From NCBI RefSeq assembly GCF_003001695.1, contig NZ_PVYX01000001.1:1054001-1118000 (forward strand): a stretch of DNA of 64,000 nt, written 5' to 3'. Below the pieces are notes generated by a model. It was not told the origin of the DNA. It did not search any database and saw only the letters and a list, made by a program, of their open reading frames with translations. The translations under genes were made by a program, and so were the position numbers. This DNA is from Flagellimonas meridianipacifica (lineage in GTDB: Bacteria; Bacteroidota; Bacteroidia; Flavobacteriales; Flavobacteriaceae). This document shows, piece after piece, positions 36,128 through 45,157 of this stretch. How positions within the stretch are numbered: position 1 is the stretch's first letter; each line of letters starts with the position of its first letter.

Positions 36128-36562
36128 ATGAAAGTCAAAATAATTAGCAAATCCAACCACGATTTGCCCCACTATGAGACGTTAGCCTCTGCGGGAATGG
36201 ATTTGAGGGCCAATTTGGATGTGCCAATTATGCTGAAACCCTTGGAACGGAGCATTATTCCGACTGGTATTTTTATTGAACTTCCGGTAGGAGTTGAAGC
36301 GCAGGTACGGCCTAGGAGCGGTTTGGCTGCTAAAAAGGGTATCACTGTTCTCAATGCACCGGGCACCGTAGATGCGGATTATCGTGGTGAAGTGGGTGTT
36401 ATTTTGGTCAATCTTTCAAATGAAGAATTTATTGTCAATGATGGAGAGCGGATAGCGCAGATGGTGATTGCTAAACATGAAAGGGTAGAATGGGAAGAGG
36501 TTGAACAGTTAACTGAAACAGATCGGGGTTCAGGAGGATTTGGAAGCACCGGAACACAATAA
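36128..36562 (+). CDS. dut: dUTP diphosphatase
   Basis: 144 residues. All five trimeric-dUTPase motifs are present: [39 protein letters not shown] and [10 protein letters not shown]. Converts dUTP to dUMP and limits uracil in DNA. Lies between the flippase and the nucleotidyltransferase with gaps of 63 and 33 bp. Confidence 0.96.
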   Translation: MKVKIISKSNHDLPHYETLASAGMDLRANLDVPIMLKPLERSIIPTGIFIELPVGVEAQVRPRSGLAAKKGITVLNAPGTVDADYRGEVGVILVNLSNEEFIVNDGERIAQMVIAKHERVEWEEVEQLTETDRGSGGFGSTGTQ

Positions 36563-36595
36563 AAACAAATACTAACCACGTTATACTATTAGATA

Positions 36596-37612
36596 ATGAA
36601 GATAATTGTCCCAATGGCGGGGAGAGGGTCCCGACTTAGGCCACATACATTAACGGTTCCCAAACCACTAATACCGGTTGCAGGGAAACCCATTGTGCAT
36701 CGTCTGGTCAGTGATATTGCCAAGGTTTTGGGAGAGCCCATTGAAGAGGTGGCTTTTATTTTGGGAGACCCTGCTTTTTTTGGTGATGACGTTGTTGAGA
36801 GCCTAAAGAAATTGGCTCAAAGTTTGGGGGCAAAAGGGTCCATTTATAGGCAAGACCAGCCTTTGGGAACGGGTCATGCCATTATGAGTGCCAAAGAATC
36901 ACTGAGTGGACCGGCGGTGATTGCTTATGCAGATACTTTAATTCGAGCTGATTTTGATTTGGACAAATCTGCAGATAGTGTTATTTGGGTAAAACAGGTA
37001 GACAACCCTGAAGCGTATGGGGTGGTTAAGTTGAGTGAAAAGAATCAAATAGTTGAATTGGTGGAAAAGCCAAAGAAATTTGTTTCTGATTTAGCGGTTA
37101 TTGGGATATACTACTTCAGGGATGTTGGGGTGCTAAAGGATGAGCTTCAATATGTGTTGGATAACAATGTGATGCATGGCGGAGAATATCAAATCAATGA
37201 TGGGATAAAACGAATGATGGATAAGGGCATGAAGTTTGTGCCAGGAAGAGTAGATGAATGGATGGATTGTGGGAACAAGGAGGTTACCGTGGAGACAAAT
37301 CAGAGAATGCTGGGCTTTTTGGAGAAGGATGGAGAGAGCCTCATTTCTGCTGATATTACTTTAGAAAATGCCAATATTGTGGAACCTTGTTTTATAGGGG
37401 AAGGAGTGGTAATAAAAAATACTACGGTTGGACCTTACGTTTCCATCGGTTCAAATACAAAATTGGAGAATTCGACAGTAAAGAATAGTATAATCCAAAA
37501 TGAGAGTAAGATATCCAATGCCAATTTGGACAATGCCATGATAGGGAATTATGTGGTTTTTGATGGTAAGTTCGAAACGGTAAGTCTTGGAGACTATTCT
37601 GAAATGAAGTGA
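36596..37612 (+). CDS. Sugar-phosphate nucleotidyltransferase (RmlA-like with C-terminal beta-helix)
   Basis: 338 residues. N-terminal pyrophosphorylase signature MAGRGSRLRPHTLTVPKPL with the catalytic Arg and Lys, then QPLGTGHAI and NPEAYGVVKL, EKPKKF, HGGEYQINDGI and DEWMDCGNKE. Residues ~245-338 contain hexapeptide repeats (left-handed beta-helix) as in GlmU-like or mannose-1-P guanylyltransferases. Makes an NDP-sugar; the sugar is not certain. Start 33 bp after dut. Confidence 0.93.
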   Translation: MKIIVPMAGRGSRLRPHTLTVPKPLIPVAGKPIVHRLVSDIAKVLGEPIEEVAFILGDPAFFGDDVVESLKKLAQSLGAKGSIYRQDQPLGTGHAIMSAKESLSGPAVIAYADTLIRADFDLDKSADSVIWVKQVDNPEAYGVVKLSEKNQIVELVEKPKKFVSDLAVIGIYYFRDVGVLKDELQYVLDNNVMHGGEYQINDGIKRMMDKGMKFVPGRVDEWMDCGNKEVTVETNQRMLGFLEKDGESLISADITLENANIVEPCFIGEGVVIKNTTVGPYVSIGSNTKLENSTVKNSIIQNESKISNANLDNAMIGNYVVFDGKFETVSLGDYSEMK

Positions 37613-37644
37613 TTTTTGACAGAGAGCATAAAACTATAGGTAGA

Positions 37645-38547
37645 ATGAAGAGGAGGATATGGTGGGCTTTATTGATTTTTTGTGTACCCTTGGGCATTTG
37701 GGCTCAAGAGGAGGAAAGCGCTGAGCTTTTCCTGGAAGAATATACCGATGAGTTTCAAAATCTGTTTTTTGAGGCGTTGAAACAAAAGGGGATACAGAAT
37801 TATGACCGAGCCACTGAAAAGTTGTTGGAATGTAAAAACCTGCAACCAGACAATGTGGTCGTTGATTATGAATTGGCTCGAGCCTACTTTTTGGATAAAA
37901 AATACAACTTGGCTCAAGGTTATGCGATTCTTGCGCTAGAAATTGAGCCTGAAAATTATTGGTATTTGGAGCATTTCATTTCAATTCTTGATAAGCAAGG
38001 CAACACCATTGACGCTTTTTCGGACAGGATTCCACTCAAAAATGCTGACCTACAGGAGAATTTAGCCAAAGTATATTTCAATAAAGGAAAATACAGGGAA
38101 GCACTGAGGCAATTGGACAATCTTCCCAAGACCATTTCTACAAACCGCTTAAGACAAAGGATAGAGGACTCGCTCCAAAGAAGGCGTATTACAAAAACCG
38201 TTATAGTCGATAAATCTCCAGTAAAGGAAGACCCAATTGAACAGTATAAAAAAAGGATAGATGGGCTCATTTCCACATCAGATTTCAAAACACTGCAAGT
38301 TGTTTCTAAGGAAGCGATAGAAACCTATCCCCTACAGCCCTATTTTCAGTACGGATATGGTCTAGCTTTAACCAAAACCAACCAAAAACAAAAAGGAATT
38401 GAAATATTGGAAGGGGCCCTAGACGTCATCTTTGACAACAATGCTTTGAAAAATAGTATTTATAAAGCGTTATCTGAGACTTTTGCTTCCATGGGGAATG
38501 ATAAGAAGGCCAATGAATATGCCAATAAGATTCAAAGTGGTTCATAA
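37645..38547 (+). CDS. Secreted TPR protein
   Basis: 300 residues from ATG 37645 (MKRRIWWALLIFCVPLGIWAQ signal peptide); the longer frame from 37609 overlaps the upstream stop and is rejected. TPR-like repeats lie at about 30-130 and 225-295 (ALKQKGIQNYDRATEKLLEC, YGYGLALTKTNQKQKGIEIL). Periplasmic scaffold role inferred. Gaps to the next gene of 16 bp indicate an operon. Confidence 0.8.
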   Translation: MKRRIWWALLIFCVPLGIWAQEEESAELFLEEYTDEFQNLFFEALKQKGIQNYDRATEKLLECKNLQPDNVVVDYELARAYFLDKKYNLAQGYAILALEIEPENYWYLEHFISILDKQGNTIDAFSDRIPLKNADLQENLAKVYFNKGKYREALRQLDNLPKTISTNRLRQRIEDSLQRRRITKTVIVDKSPVKEDPIEQYKKRIDGLISTSDFKTLQVVSKEAIETYPLQPYFQYGYGLALTKTNQKQKGIEILEGALDVIFDNNALKNSIYKALSETFASMGNDKKANEYANKIQSGS

Positions 38548-38563
38548 GAATAATTGGGAGACA

Positions 38564-39328
38564 ATGTCGAAACAATTGATGTTTTTTATTTCGTTGATGC
38601 TTTTGGTCGTAGCGTGCAAAAGCACAAAAAATGTAGTTGGTGGTGAGGTGGACGACTCCATTTCAACAAAGAAGATTATTGCCAATCATTATGGGAATCA
38701 AGAAGACTTTAAAACTCTAAGAGGTAAAGTAAAGATTGATTATTTCAACGGAAAGGACAGACAAGGTATTTCCGTTAGTCTTCGAATGGAAAAAGACAAG
38801 GTTATCTGGATAAGTGCTCCTTTAGGTGTTGTAAAAGCACATATCACTCCGGAAAAGGTATCATTTTACAATAAACTGCAAGGGGAATATTTTGATGGGG
38901 ACTTTAGTTTTCTAAGTGAGTTATTGGGTACCGAACTTGACTTTGCAAGTGTTCAAAATTTGTTGTTGGGCAACGCTATCTTAGATATGAGAAAAGAAAA
39001 ATTCACTTCAAAAGTTGCCGACGGAAACTACCAATTGAAACCTAGGAAAGCCAAAGAACTCTTTTTGCTTTTGTTCCAGTTGGAACCAAAATATTTTAAG
39101 ATTGCGACACAAGAAGTCCTTCAACCTGAAGAAAATCGATTTTTGAGTGCAGAATATACTTATCAGGATATTTCTGGAAAGATATTTCCAAACTCTGTAA
39201 AGGTTGTTGCGCTGGACAAAAAGGATAGAACAACCATAGACTTGGATTTTCGTAACTTGGAATTGGACAAAGCCTTAAATTTTCCCTTTAAAATTCCTAA
39301 GGGATATGAAGAAATTATATTGAAGTAA
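38564..39328 (+). CDS. DUF4292 lipoprotein
   Basis: 254 residues from ATG 38564 (27 codons inside the longest open frame), with signal MSKQLMFFISLMLLVVAC giving a lipid Cys at 18. The rest is a LolA/LolB-like curved beta sheet by pattern (RGKVKIDYFNGKDRQGISV, VIWISAPLGVVKAHITPEKV). DUF4292 proteins are Bacteroidota-specific and often precede an EnvC-like gene, as here (1 bp gap). Lipoprotein-carrier-like role is inference. Confidence 0.85.
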   Translation: MSKQLMFFISLMLLVVACKSTKNVVGGEVDDSISTKKIIANHYGNQEDFKTLRGKVKIDYFNGKDRQGISVSLRMEKDKVIWISAPLGVVKAHITPEKVSFYNKLQGEYFDGDFSFLSELLGTELDFASVQNLLLGNAILDMRKEKFTSKVADGNYQLKPRKAKELFLLLFQLEPKYFKIATQEVLQPEENRFLSAEYTYQDISGKIFPNSVKVVALDKKDRTTIDLDFRNLELDKALNFPFKIPKGYEEIILK

Positions 39329-39329
39329 T

Positions 39330-40553
39330 ATGTCAATTAAATCTACATACCATGTTGTTATAATGCTGATTACATGTATATCGGTATGTGGTTTATACGG
39401 GCAAACAGGAGAGCAAAAGGCGTTGGAAGCCAAAAGGGAAAGACTTCAGAAGGAAATCAAGGAAATCAATAGATTACTGTTTGCTGAGAGGAAGGAAAAA
39501 GGCGATGTGATTGACCAGATGGAGGCATTGGATAAGAAAATAAATGTTCGTCAGGAACTTATCAGGCTCACTAATCAACAATCAAATCTCTTAAACCGGC
39601 AGATTAATGTTAACATAAGAACGATAAGTAAGCTCAGAGAGGATTTGAAGCTCCTCAAGGAGGATTATGCCCAGTTGATTAAAAAATCGTATCAAAATAA
39701 GGCACAGAACAATAGATTGATGTTCCTTTTGTCTTCGGACAACTTTTATCAGGCGTTGAAAAGATTGCAGTATATGAAGCAGTATGCCCAACACAGAAAA
39801 AAGCAGGGGGAATCCATCGCTACTAAAACATCTGAACTGACAGCTCTCAATAAAGATTTACTGGAACAAAGGAAGTTGAAGGAGCAGCTTCTAGCAGAAA
39901 ATCGAAGCGCCAAGAACACACTAACCAAGGAAATAGCATCCCAAAAAGAGCTGTTGACGAGTATAAAACAGAATGAAGCTCGCTACACTGCTGCAATAGA
40001 TAAAAAACGCAAGGAGGCCCGACGAATTGACAGGGAGATTGAACGGTTAATTAAAAGTGCCATTGTGAGCACAAACAAAAGGACTGGCAACACAAGTACC
40101 CGTACGTTTGCACTTACCCCTGAGGCGAAAATTGTAGCTACCAATTTTTCAGCTAACAAAGGAAAATTGATATGGCCTGTTGAAAAAGGAATTAAAAGTC
40201 AAGGGTATGGTCTTTACAAGGACAAGTTGTACCCAGGCATCGAACATCGAAACAATGGTGTTACCATTACTACCGATAAAGGAAGCAAAGCGAGAGCAAT
40301 TTTTGAAGGTGAAGTAATTGCGATTCTTAGCGTTCCTGGAGGCAGTAGAGGCGTGCAAATAAAACATGGAAATTATATTAGCACGTATTATAACCTGTCT
40401 AAACTCTATGTGAAAAAAGGGGATAAAGTTTCAGCTAAAGAAGTTTTGGGCGATATTTATACCAGTCGGTTTGATGGCAGTACAAAACTAAAATTCTACT
40501 TGTACCGGGATTCCAACCGACTGAATCCGGAGGAATGGATATATCAATTATAG
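39330..40553 (+). CDS. EnvC-like murein hydrolase activator with degenerate LytM domain
   Basis: 407 residues. Signal peptide ~1-25. A long coiled coil (~27-260, EQKALEAKRERLQKEIKEIN onward) precedes the M23/LytM domain (~285-407). All zinc-ligand positions of active M23 peptidases are altered: EHRNNGVTI lacks the H-x3-D arrangement, and the usual H-x-H strand reads KLKFYLYR. This is the EnvC pattern: an amidase activator rather than a peptidase. Closely packed with the DUF4292 gene (1 bp) and the reductase (3 bp). Confidence 0.88.
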   Translation: MSIKSTYHVVIMLITCISVCGLYGQTGEQKALEAKRERLQKEIKEINRLLFAERKEKGDVIDQMEALDKKINVRQELIRLTNQQSNLLNRQINVNIRTISKLREDLKLLKEDYAQLIKKSYQNKAQNNRLMFLLSSDNFYQALKRLQYMKQYAQHRKKQGESIATKTSELTALNKDLLEQRKLKEQLLAENRSAKNTLTKEIASQKELLTSIKQNEARYTAAIDKKRKEARRIDREIERLIKSAIVSTNKRTGNTSTRTFALTPEAKIVATNFSANKGKLIWPVEKGIKSQGYGLYKDKLYPGIEHRNNGVTITTDKGSKARAIFEGEVIAILSVPGGSRGVQIKHGNYISTYYNLSKLYVKKGDKVSAKEVLGDIYTSRFDGSTKLKFYLYRDSNRLNPEEWIYQL

Positions 40554-40556
40554 AAA

Positions 40557-41393
40557 ATGGAAAAAATCACTGATTTACAAGGCACTTTTGAATTGAACAA
40601 CGGCGTAAAGATGCCATATTTTGGTTTGGGAGTCTACTTGTCCAAGGATGGAAATGAAGTAATCCAGGCTATTGACAACGCCCTGGAACATGGTTATAGA
40701 CATATAGATACTGCTTCAATTTATAAAAATGAGAAAGGAGTAGGTGAGGCCATTAGGCAGAGTTCCGTAAATCGTGAAGATATATTTGTGGTGAGCAAGG
40801 TCTGGAATAATGACCAAGGCTTTGAATCCACTCTAAAGGCCTTTGATGACAGTTTGAAACGTCTCGATTTGGATTATTTGGACCTATACCTAATTCATTG
40901 GCCGAAAGAAGGATTGTACAAAGACACTTGGAAGGCACTTGAAAAGCTATACAAGGAAAAAAGGGTAAGGGCTATTGGGGTGAGCAATTTTCTTCAACAC
41001 CATCTTGAGGATGTGATGGCAGACTCAGAAGTGGTCCCCATGGTAAATCAAATGGAGTTCCACCCGTATTTGGTACAACAGGATTTGCTAGATTTTTGTC
41101 AAGAAAAGGGAATCCAATATGAGGCTTGGTCTCCTATGATGCAGGGTCAGATTTTTGAAATGGACCAATTCAAACAGTTGGCCAACAAATATGGAAAAAC
41201 CATTGCCCAAATTGTTTTGAGGTGGGATCTTCAGAAAGGGGTTGTCACCATTCCAAAGTCGGTAAAAAAAGAGCGAATCATTTCCAACGCCCAAATTTTT
41301 GACTTTGAGCTTGAAGAAAGTGATATGAAACTATTGGATGCAATGGATCAAGGGAAAAGATTCGGTCCCGACCCAGATAATTTTGATTTCTAA
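40557..41393 (+). CDS. Aldo/keto reductase
   Basis: 278 residues. AKR tetrad visible as D51, Y56 (DTASIYKNEKG), K81 (VVSKVWN) and H114 (LIHWPK). Also GVSNFLQHHLEDV and the NADPH-site IPKSVKKERI. The family is NADPH-dependent carbonyl reductases, e.g. for methylglyoxal or sugar aldehydes. Starts 3 bp after the EnvC-like gene and ends 4 bases inside the opposing thioesterase gene. Confidence 0.93.
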   Translation: MEKITDLQGTFELNNGVKMPYFGLGVYLSKDGNEVIQAIDNALEHGYRHIDTASIYKNEKGVGEAIRQSSVNREDIFVVSKVWNNDQGFESTLKAFDDSLKRLDLDYLDLYLIHWPKEGLYKDTWKALEKLYKEKRVRAIGVSNFLQHHLEDVMADSEVVPMVNQMEFHPYLVQQDLLDFCQEKGIQYEAWSPMMQGQIFEMDQFKQLANKYGKTIAQIVLRWDLQKGVVTIPKSVKKERIISNAQIFDFELEESDMKLLDAMDQGKRFGPDPDNFDF

Positions 41394-41902
41394 GAAGTGA
41401 AAAGAGCTTTTAGTTCTGTTGCTTCTCCGGGTTTCATTTTCCCTGCCAAAACCAAGCTCAATTGTTTTCTTCGAAGTGCTCCGGCATGCCGTTCTTTTTC
41501 CAAATCCGTCTCAGGAACGATTTCCGGAACCTCTGTCGGTTTTCCGGTTTCGTCTACAGCGACGAAAGTATAAATGGCCTCATTGGCCTTGGAGCGCTCA
41601 CCCGTAAACCGATCTTCCATCCATACATCAATATAAACTTCCATAGATGTCCTAAAGGCCCGTGAAAGTGATGCTTCTATGGTTACCACACTGCCCAAAG
41701 GAACATTTCTATTAAAGGCAACATGATTTACTGATGCAGTAACCGTAATCCTTCGGCTATGCCTACGTGCGGCGATACTTGCAGCCCTATCCATACGAGC
41801 CAACAATTCACCTCCAAAAAGATTGTTCAAGGGGTTGGTTTCTCCGGGAAGGACCATATCGGTCATCACAGTTTTGGAATCCTTCGGGTTTTTAGGCGCC
41901 AT
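41390..41902 (-). CDS. Acyl-CoA thioesterase (hotdog, YciA/BFIT-like)
   Basis: 170 residues. Hotdog motif region: MVLPGETNPLNNLFGGELLARMDRAASIAARRHS with the conserved N-x-x-G-N/G-LF-G-G block and a following TASVNHVAFNRNVPLGS strand. Cleaves acyl-CoA to free acid and CoA; chain preference unknown. A -7 box sits at 41914-41921 on the minus strand, so it has its own promoter. Confidence 0.93.
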   Translation of the reverse strand: MAPKNPKDSKTVMTDMVLPGETNPLNNLFGGELLARMDRAASIAARRHSRRITVTASVNHVAFNRNVPLGSVVTIEASLSRAFRTSMEVYIDVWMEDRFTGERSKANEAIYTFVAVDETGKPTEVPEIVPETDLEKERHAGALRRKQLSLVLAGKMKPGEATELKALFTS

Positions 41903-41913
41903 ACTTTTTTTGG

Positions 41914-41921
41914 CAAAGATA
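41914..41921 (-). promoter_or_regulatory. -7 box for the thioesterase gene
   Basis: Minus-strand TATCTTTG (TAnnTTTG) 11 bases before the ATG at 41902, implying a very short 5' leader. Confidence 0.5.
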
Positions 41922-41957
41922 AATCAGTGGATAGACTTAATCGAAGAGGGAACAGGA

Positions 41958-42902
41958 TTATTTTTCCGAGAGCAACCAGGCATCTCTGGATTCTGTATTT
42001 CTTATTTTTCGAAGAAAGGTAAGAGCTTCCTTTGGGTCTTCAAAACTGGAATAGCAAACTTGGTGGAGGCCATATTTGTTCACTCCTAAATAACGTGCGT
42101 TGTAACCTTTTTTCTTCAATTGGGCCACCTTTTTCTCAGCATTTTCCTCAATTCGGAAGGCTCCTGCAACAACATGATGTTTACCTTGCGACTTTTTGTT
42201 CAATGTAAGATTGACTGATGGAAGTTCGATGGGTTTTCCACTAAAAAAGGTAGCTTCTTGAATCCTCTGTGAAACCACTTTTTGTGCTTCTTCTTGAGCA
42301 ACAACCTGTTTGTTTTGAAAACCCTCATACGCTCTAAAACCAGTGAAACCAGCAGAAATCATCAACAGGATAACCGCAGCATAGGACAACCATGGTCTAA
42401 ATGAAGTGCTTTCCCTTTTCTCGGGGGTAATAATGAATGGGATGTTGTTTTCAAGCTCTTCTACTTCTTCTTTTAGGATTTCGCGTTGTATTGGGATAGC
42501 GCTTACTGAGGCCATACCAAATGAAGAAGTGAGATAGTTGGTCTTGTTTTCAGGTTGAAACTGTATTTTCCCTCCAGCACTTAGCCATAATTTTCCAACA
42601 CCAAACAATTCAATTTGTTCCCCATTGCTCATTCTATCCTTCCAATCTTGCCCCACGGATTCAATTTCTCCCAAAAGGGAATCATAATCCAGTTTTTTCT
42701 CTTTGGCTATATGGGAAACTAAAACACCATCGTTGGTGGTCAATTGAGAATTAAAGGAAACCGTTTTTAAGGGTGGAATCAATCGGTTGGATGAAGAATC
42801 AATTTCTGCAGATTTTGTGTGGGCCAGAAAGGCACCAAAACCAGGTACGATCACACAATTGTAATCAAACAACAAACTTGATATGTACCCCTCAATACGC
42901 AT
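41958..42902 (-). CDS. HU/CCDC81-like + SPOR domain membrane protein
   Basis: 314 residues. The N-terminal ~130 residues show the Bacteroidota HU-CCDC81 pair (YISSLLFDYNCVIVPGFGAFL, VGKLWLSAGGKIQF), then a single membrane helix ~170-188 (WLSYAAVILLMISAGFTGF). The tail, ~235-310, is a SPOR domain (HHVVAGAFRIEENAEKKVAQL). SPOR binds denuded septal peptidoglycan, and the HU-like part faces the cytoplasm, suggesting a chromosome-to-wall tether at division (inference). Divergent from dprA. Confidence 0.85.
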   Translation of the reverse strand: MRIEGYISSLLFDYNCVIVPGFGAFLAHTKSAEIDSSSNRLIPPLKTVSFNSQLTTNDGVLVSHIAKEKKLDYDSLLGEIESVGQDWKDRMSNGEQIELFGVGKLWLSAGGKIQFQPENKTNYLTSSFGMASVSAIPIQREILKEEVEELENNIPFIITPEKRESTSFRPWLSYAAVILLMISAGFTGFRAYEGFQNKQVVAQEEAQKVVSQRIQEATFFSGKPIELPSVNLTLNKKSQGKHHVVAGAFRIEENAEKKVAQLKKKGYNARYLGVNKYGLHQVCYSSFEDPKEALTFLRKIRNTESRDAWLLSEK

Positions 42903-43007
42903 TCCCGCAAATATTAAAAAAAAACTAAAAGAGGAAAATAAGGCTTATCACTTTTTATTAACATCTAAAAAACCGTAATTTCGGAAACATCCCAAATCTA
43001 AAATTAA

Positions 43008-44120
43008 GTGACTGAAAACGAAATAATTGCACTCCTTCGTTTGCAATCTGCCCGAAACGTTGGCAATATAACTGCAAAGAAACTTATTGCCCATTGTGGA
43101 AGCCCAAAAGCTGTTTTTTACGATAAAATAAAGCAACTTTCCCGTTTGCATGGAGTCGGGCACACTATTGTAAAAGAGCTTTCCGATATAAAACACCTAC
43201 ATAAAGCCGAAAAAGAATTACAGTTTATTCAAAAGGAGAATATTCATATCACCTATTTTGAAGATGAGGACTATCCCCACTTTTTAAAGCATTGTGTGGA
43301 TGCCCCGATAGCTCTTTTCAGCAAAGGAAAAATCAACTGGGATAGAAGAAGAATTATAAGTGTTGTTGGCACTCGAAATATCACTAGTTATGGAAAAGCC
43401 TTCTGCGAACAATTCATTTCAGGTATTGCCCCTTTGGACCCAATCATCGTAAGTGGGTTTGCATATGGGGTGGATATCACCATTCAAAAATTGGCTGTTG
43501 AGCATGGTTTGCAAACTATAGGTTGTTTGGCACATGGATTAAATCAAATGTATCCAAAAAACCACCTCAAATATGCCAAGAAGGTTATGGAAAATGGAGG
43601 CTTTGTTACTGAGTTTTGGAGCAGTAGTAACCCGGATAGGGAGAATTTCTTGAAACGGAATCGAATTATCGCTGGAATCAGTGAGGCTACAATAGTGATA
43701 GAGTCTGCTGAAAAAGGAGGAAGCTTGGTTACTGCTGACCTTGCCAATGGTTATAATCGCGAGGTTTTTGCAGTTCCAGGGAGATATACCGATAAGTATA
43801 GTAAGGGTTGTAATGATCTGATACAAAAACAAAAGGCCCATATGCTCACCTCAGCAGCGGAATTGGTCTATTTTCTAGGATGGAACTGGGAAGAAACAAA
43901 TCAGAAATCACCATCTTCGGCCCAGAAGCAACTTTTTGTGGAATTGGAACCTACCGAACAATCCATTTACGACTTTCTACAATCTAAAGGGAAACAAGAA
44001 CTGGATTCAGTGGCACTGGAATGCCAATTGCCCATTTTCAAGGCTTCGTCCACCCTTTTGGCCATGGAAATGAAGGGCGTTGTTCGGAATCTACCTGGAA
44101 AATTATTCGAAGCGATTTAA
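43008..44120 (+). CDS. dprA: DNA-processing protein DprA
   Basis: 370 residues from GTG 43008. N-terminal SAM-like domain (ALLRLQSARNVGNITAKKLI), then the Rossmann core with GTRNITSYGK, SGFAYGVDI and AEKGGSLVTADLAN; C-terminal winged-helix DML1-like tail (SIYDFLQSKGKQELDSVALE). Loads RecA on incoming single-stranded DNA in natural transformation; recA is in this window, ~6 kb away. The 3' end overlaps trpS (opposite strand) by 4 bases. Confidence 0.94.
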   Translation: MTENEIIALLRLQSARNVGNITAKKLIAHCGSPKAVFYDKIKQLSRLHGVGHTIVKELSDIKHLHKAEKELQFIQKENIHITYFEDEDYPHFLKHCVDAPIALFSKGKINWDRRRIISVVGTRNITSYGKAFCEQFISGIAPLDPIIVSGFAYGVDITIQKLAVEHGLQTIGCLAHGLNQMYPKNHLKYAKKVMENGGFVTEFWSSSNPDRENFLKRNRIIAGISEATIVIESAEKGGSLVTADLANGYNREVFAVPGRYTDKYSKGCNDLIQKQKAHMLTSAAELVYFLGWNWEETNQKSPSSAQKQLFVELEPTEQSIYDFLQSKGKQELDSVALECQLPIFKASSTLLAMEMKGVVRNLPGKLFEAI

Positions 44121-45085
44121 TACCCTACTTTTTCTCTTACTCTTTGTAATACTTCACTAGCTACTTTCTTGGCTTTTTCCGCTCCAATTGCTAACGCTTC
44201 ATCAATCTCGTTCAAATGCTCCATGTAGTAGGCAAACTTTTCTCGAGGTTCTTCAAATTTTTTCACAATCACTTCGTACAAAGCTTGTTTTGCATGCCCA
44301 TACCCATAATTTCCTGCAAGATAGTTGGCACTCATTTCTTCAATTTGTTCCTCAGAGGCCAATACTTTGTATAATGCAAAAACATTGTCTTTGCTTGGGT
44401 CCTTTGGCTCTTCCATGGGAGTGCTGTCCGTGACAATGCCCATAACCTGTTTGCGCAGTTTTTTGTCAGTTTGGAAGATATCGATAATATTTCCCTTGCT
44501 CTTGCTCATTTTTTGTCCATCCGTGCCAGGAACATACATGGTTTCCTGTTGAACTTTGGCCTGTGGAAACACGAAAGTTTCTCCCATTTGATGATGAAAC
44601 CGTGAGGCAACGTCTCGGGTCATTTCCAAATGCTGTAGTTGGTCTTTGCCTACAGGTACGATATCCGCATCGTACAACAAAATATCTGCAGCCATCAACA
44701 TAGGATAGTTGAACAAACCTGCATTTACATCTTCAAGACGGTCTGCCTTATCTTTAAACGAGTGTGCCAGAGTAAGACGCTGATAGGGAAAAAAGCAACT
44801 CAGGTACCAGGCTAGTTCCGTTACCTGCGGCACATCACTCTGTCTGTAAAAAACCGTTTCTTCAATATCCAAACCGAATGCCAACCAAGCTGCTGCTGTG
44901 GCGTAGGTGTTTTCACGAAGTTGTTTCCCATCCTTTATCTGAGTAAGAGAATGCATATCTGCAATAAATAGGAAAGACTCGTTGTTTGGGTCCTTTGCCA
45001 TTTGAATAGCTGGCATTATAGCTCCCAAAATATTTCCCAAATGTGGTGTTCCCGTACTTTGAACCCCTGTTAAAATTCGCGCCAT
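44117..45085 (-). CDS. trpS: Tryptophan-tRNA ligase
   Basis: 322 residues from ATG 45085 (MARILTGVQSTGTPHLGN). The longer start at 45124 lies upstream of the promoter box 45106-45113, so it is unlikely. Class I signatures: T-x-H-L-G-N for HIGH, GQKMSKSKGN for KMSKS. Also the specificity block PMLMAADILLYDADIVPVGKDQ. Length standard. Confidence 0.96.
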   Translation of the reverse strand: MARILTGVQSTGTPHLGNILGAIMPAIQMAKDPNNESFLFIADMHSLTQIKDGKQLRENTYATAAAWLAFGLDIEETVFYRQSDVPQVTELAWYLSCFFPYQRLTLAHSFKDKADRLEDVNAGLFNYPMLMAADILLYDADIVPVGKDQLQHLEMTRDVASRFHHQMGETFVFPQAKVQQETMYVPGTDGQKMSKSKGNIIDIFQTDKKLRKQVMGIVTDSTPMEEPKDPSKDNVFALYKVLASEEQIEEMSANYLAGNYGYGHAKQALYEVIVKKFEEPREKFAYYMEHLNEIDEALAIGAEKAKKVASEVLQRVREKVGY

Positions 45086-45105
45086 GCTTTTGTTTTGTGA
45101 AGCGA

Positions 45106-45113
45106 CAAAGGTA
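45106..45113 (-). promoter_or_regulatory. -7 box of trpS
   Basis: Minus-strand TACCTTTG; expected transcription start near 45100. It decides for the ATG at 45085 over the upstream frame start. Confidence 0.65.
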
Positions 45114-45144
45114 AAAGAATTCAAAAAATATAAAGTGATATCAT

Positions 45145-45152
45145 TACATTTG
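45145..45152 (+). promoter_or_regulatory. -7 box immediately before the plsC-like start
   Basis: TACATTTG fits TAnnTTTG and ends 5 bases before the GTG at 45158. Transcription would start at or next to the start codon, implying a leaderless mRNA. Confidence 0.45.
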
Positions 45153-45157
45153 AAACG

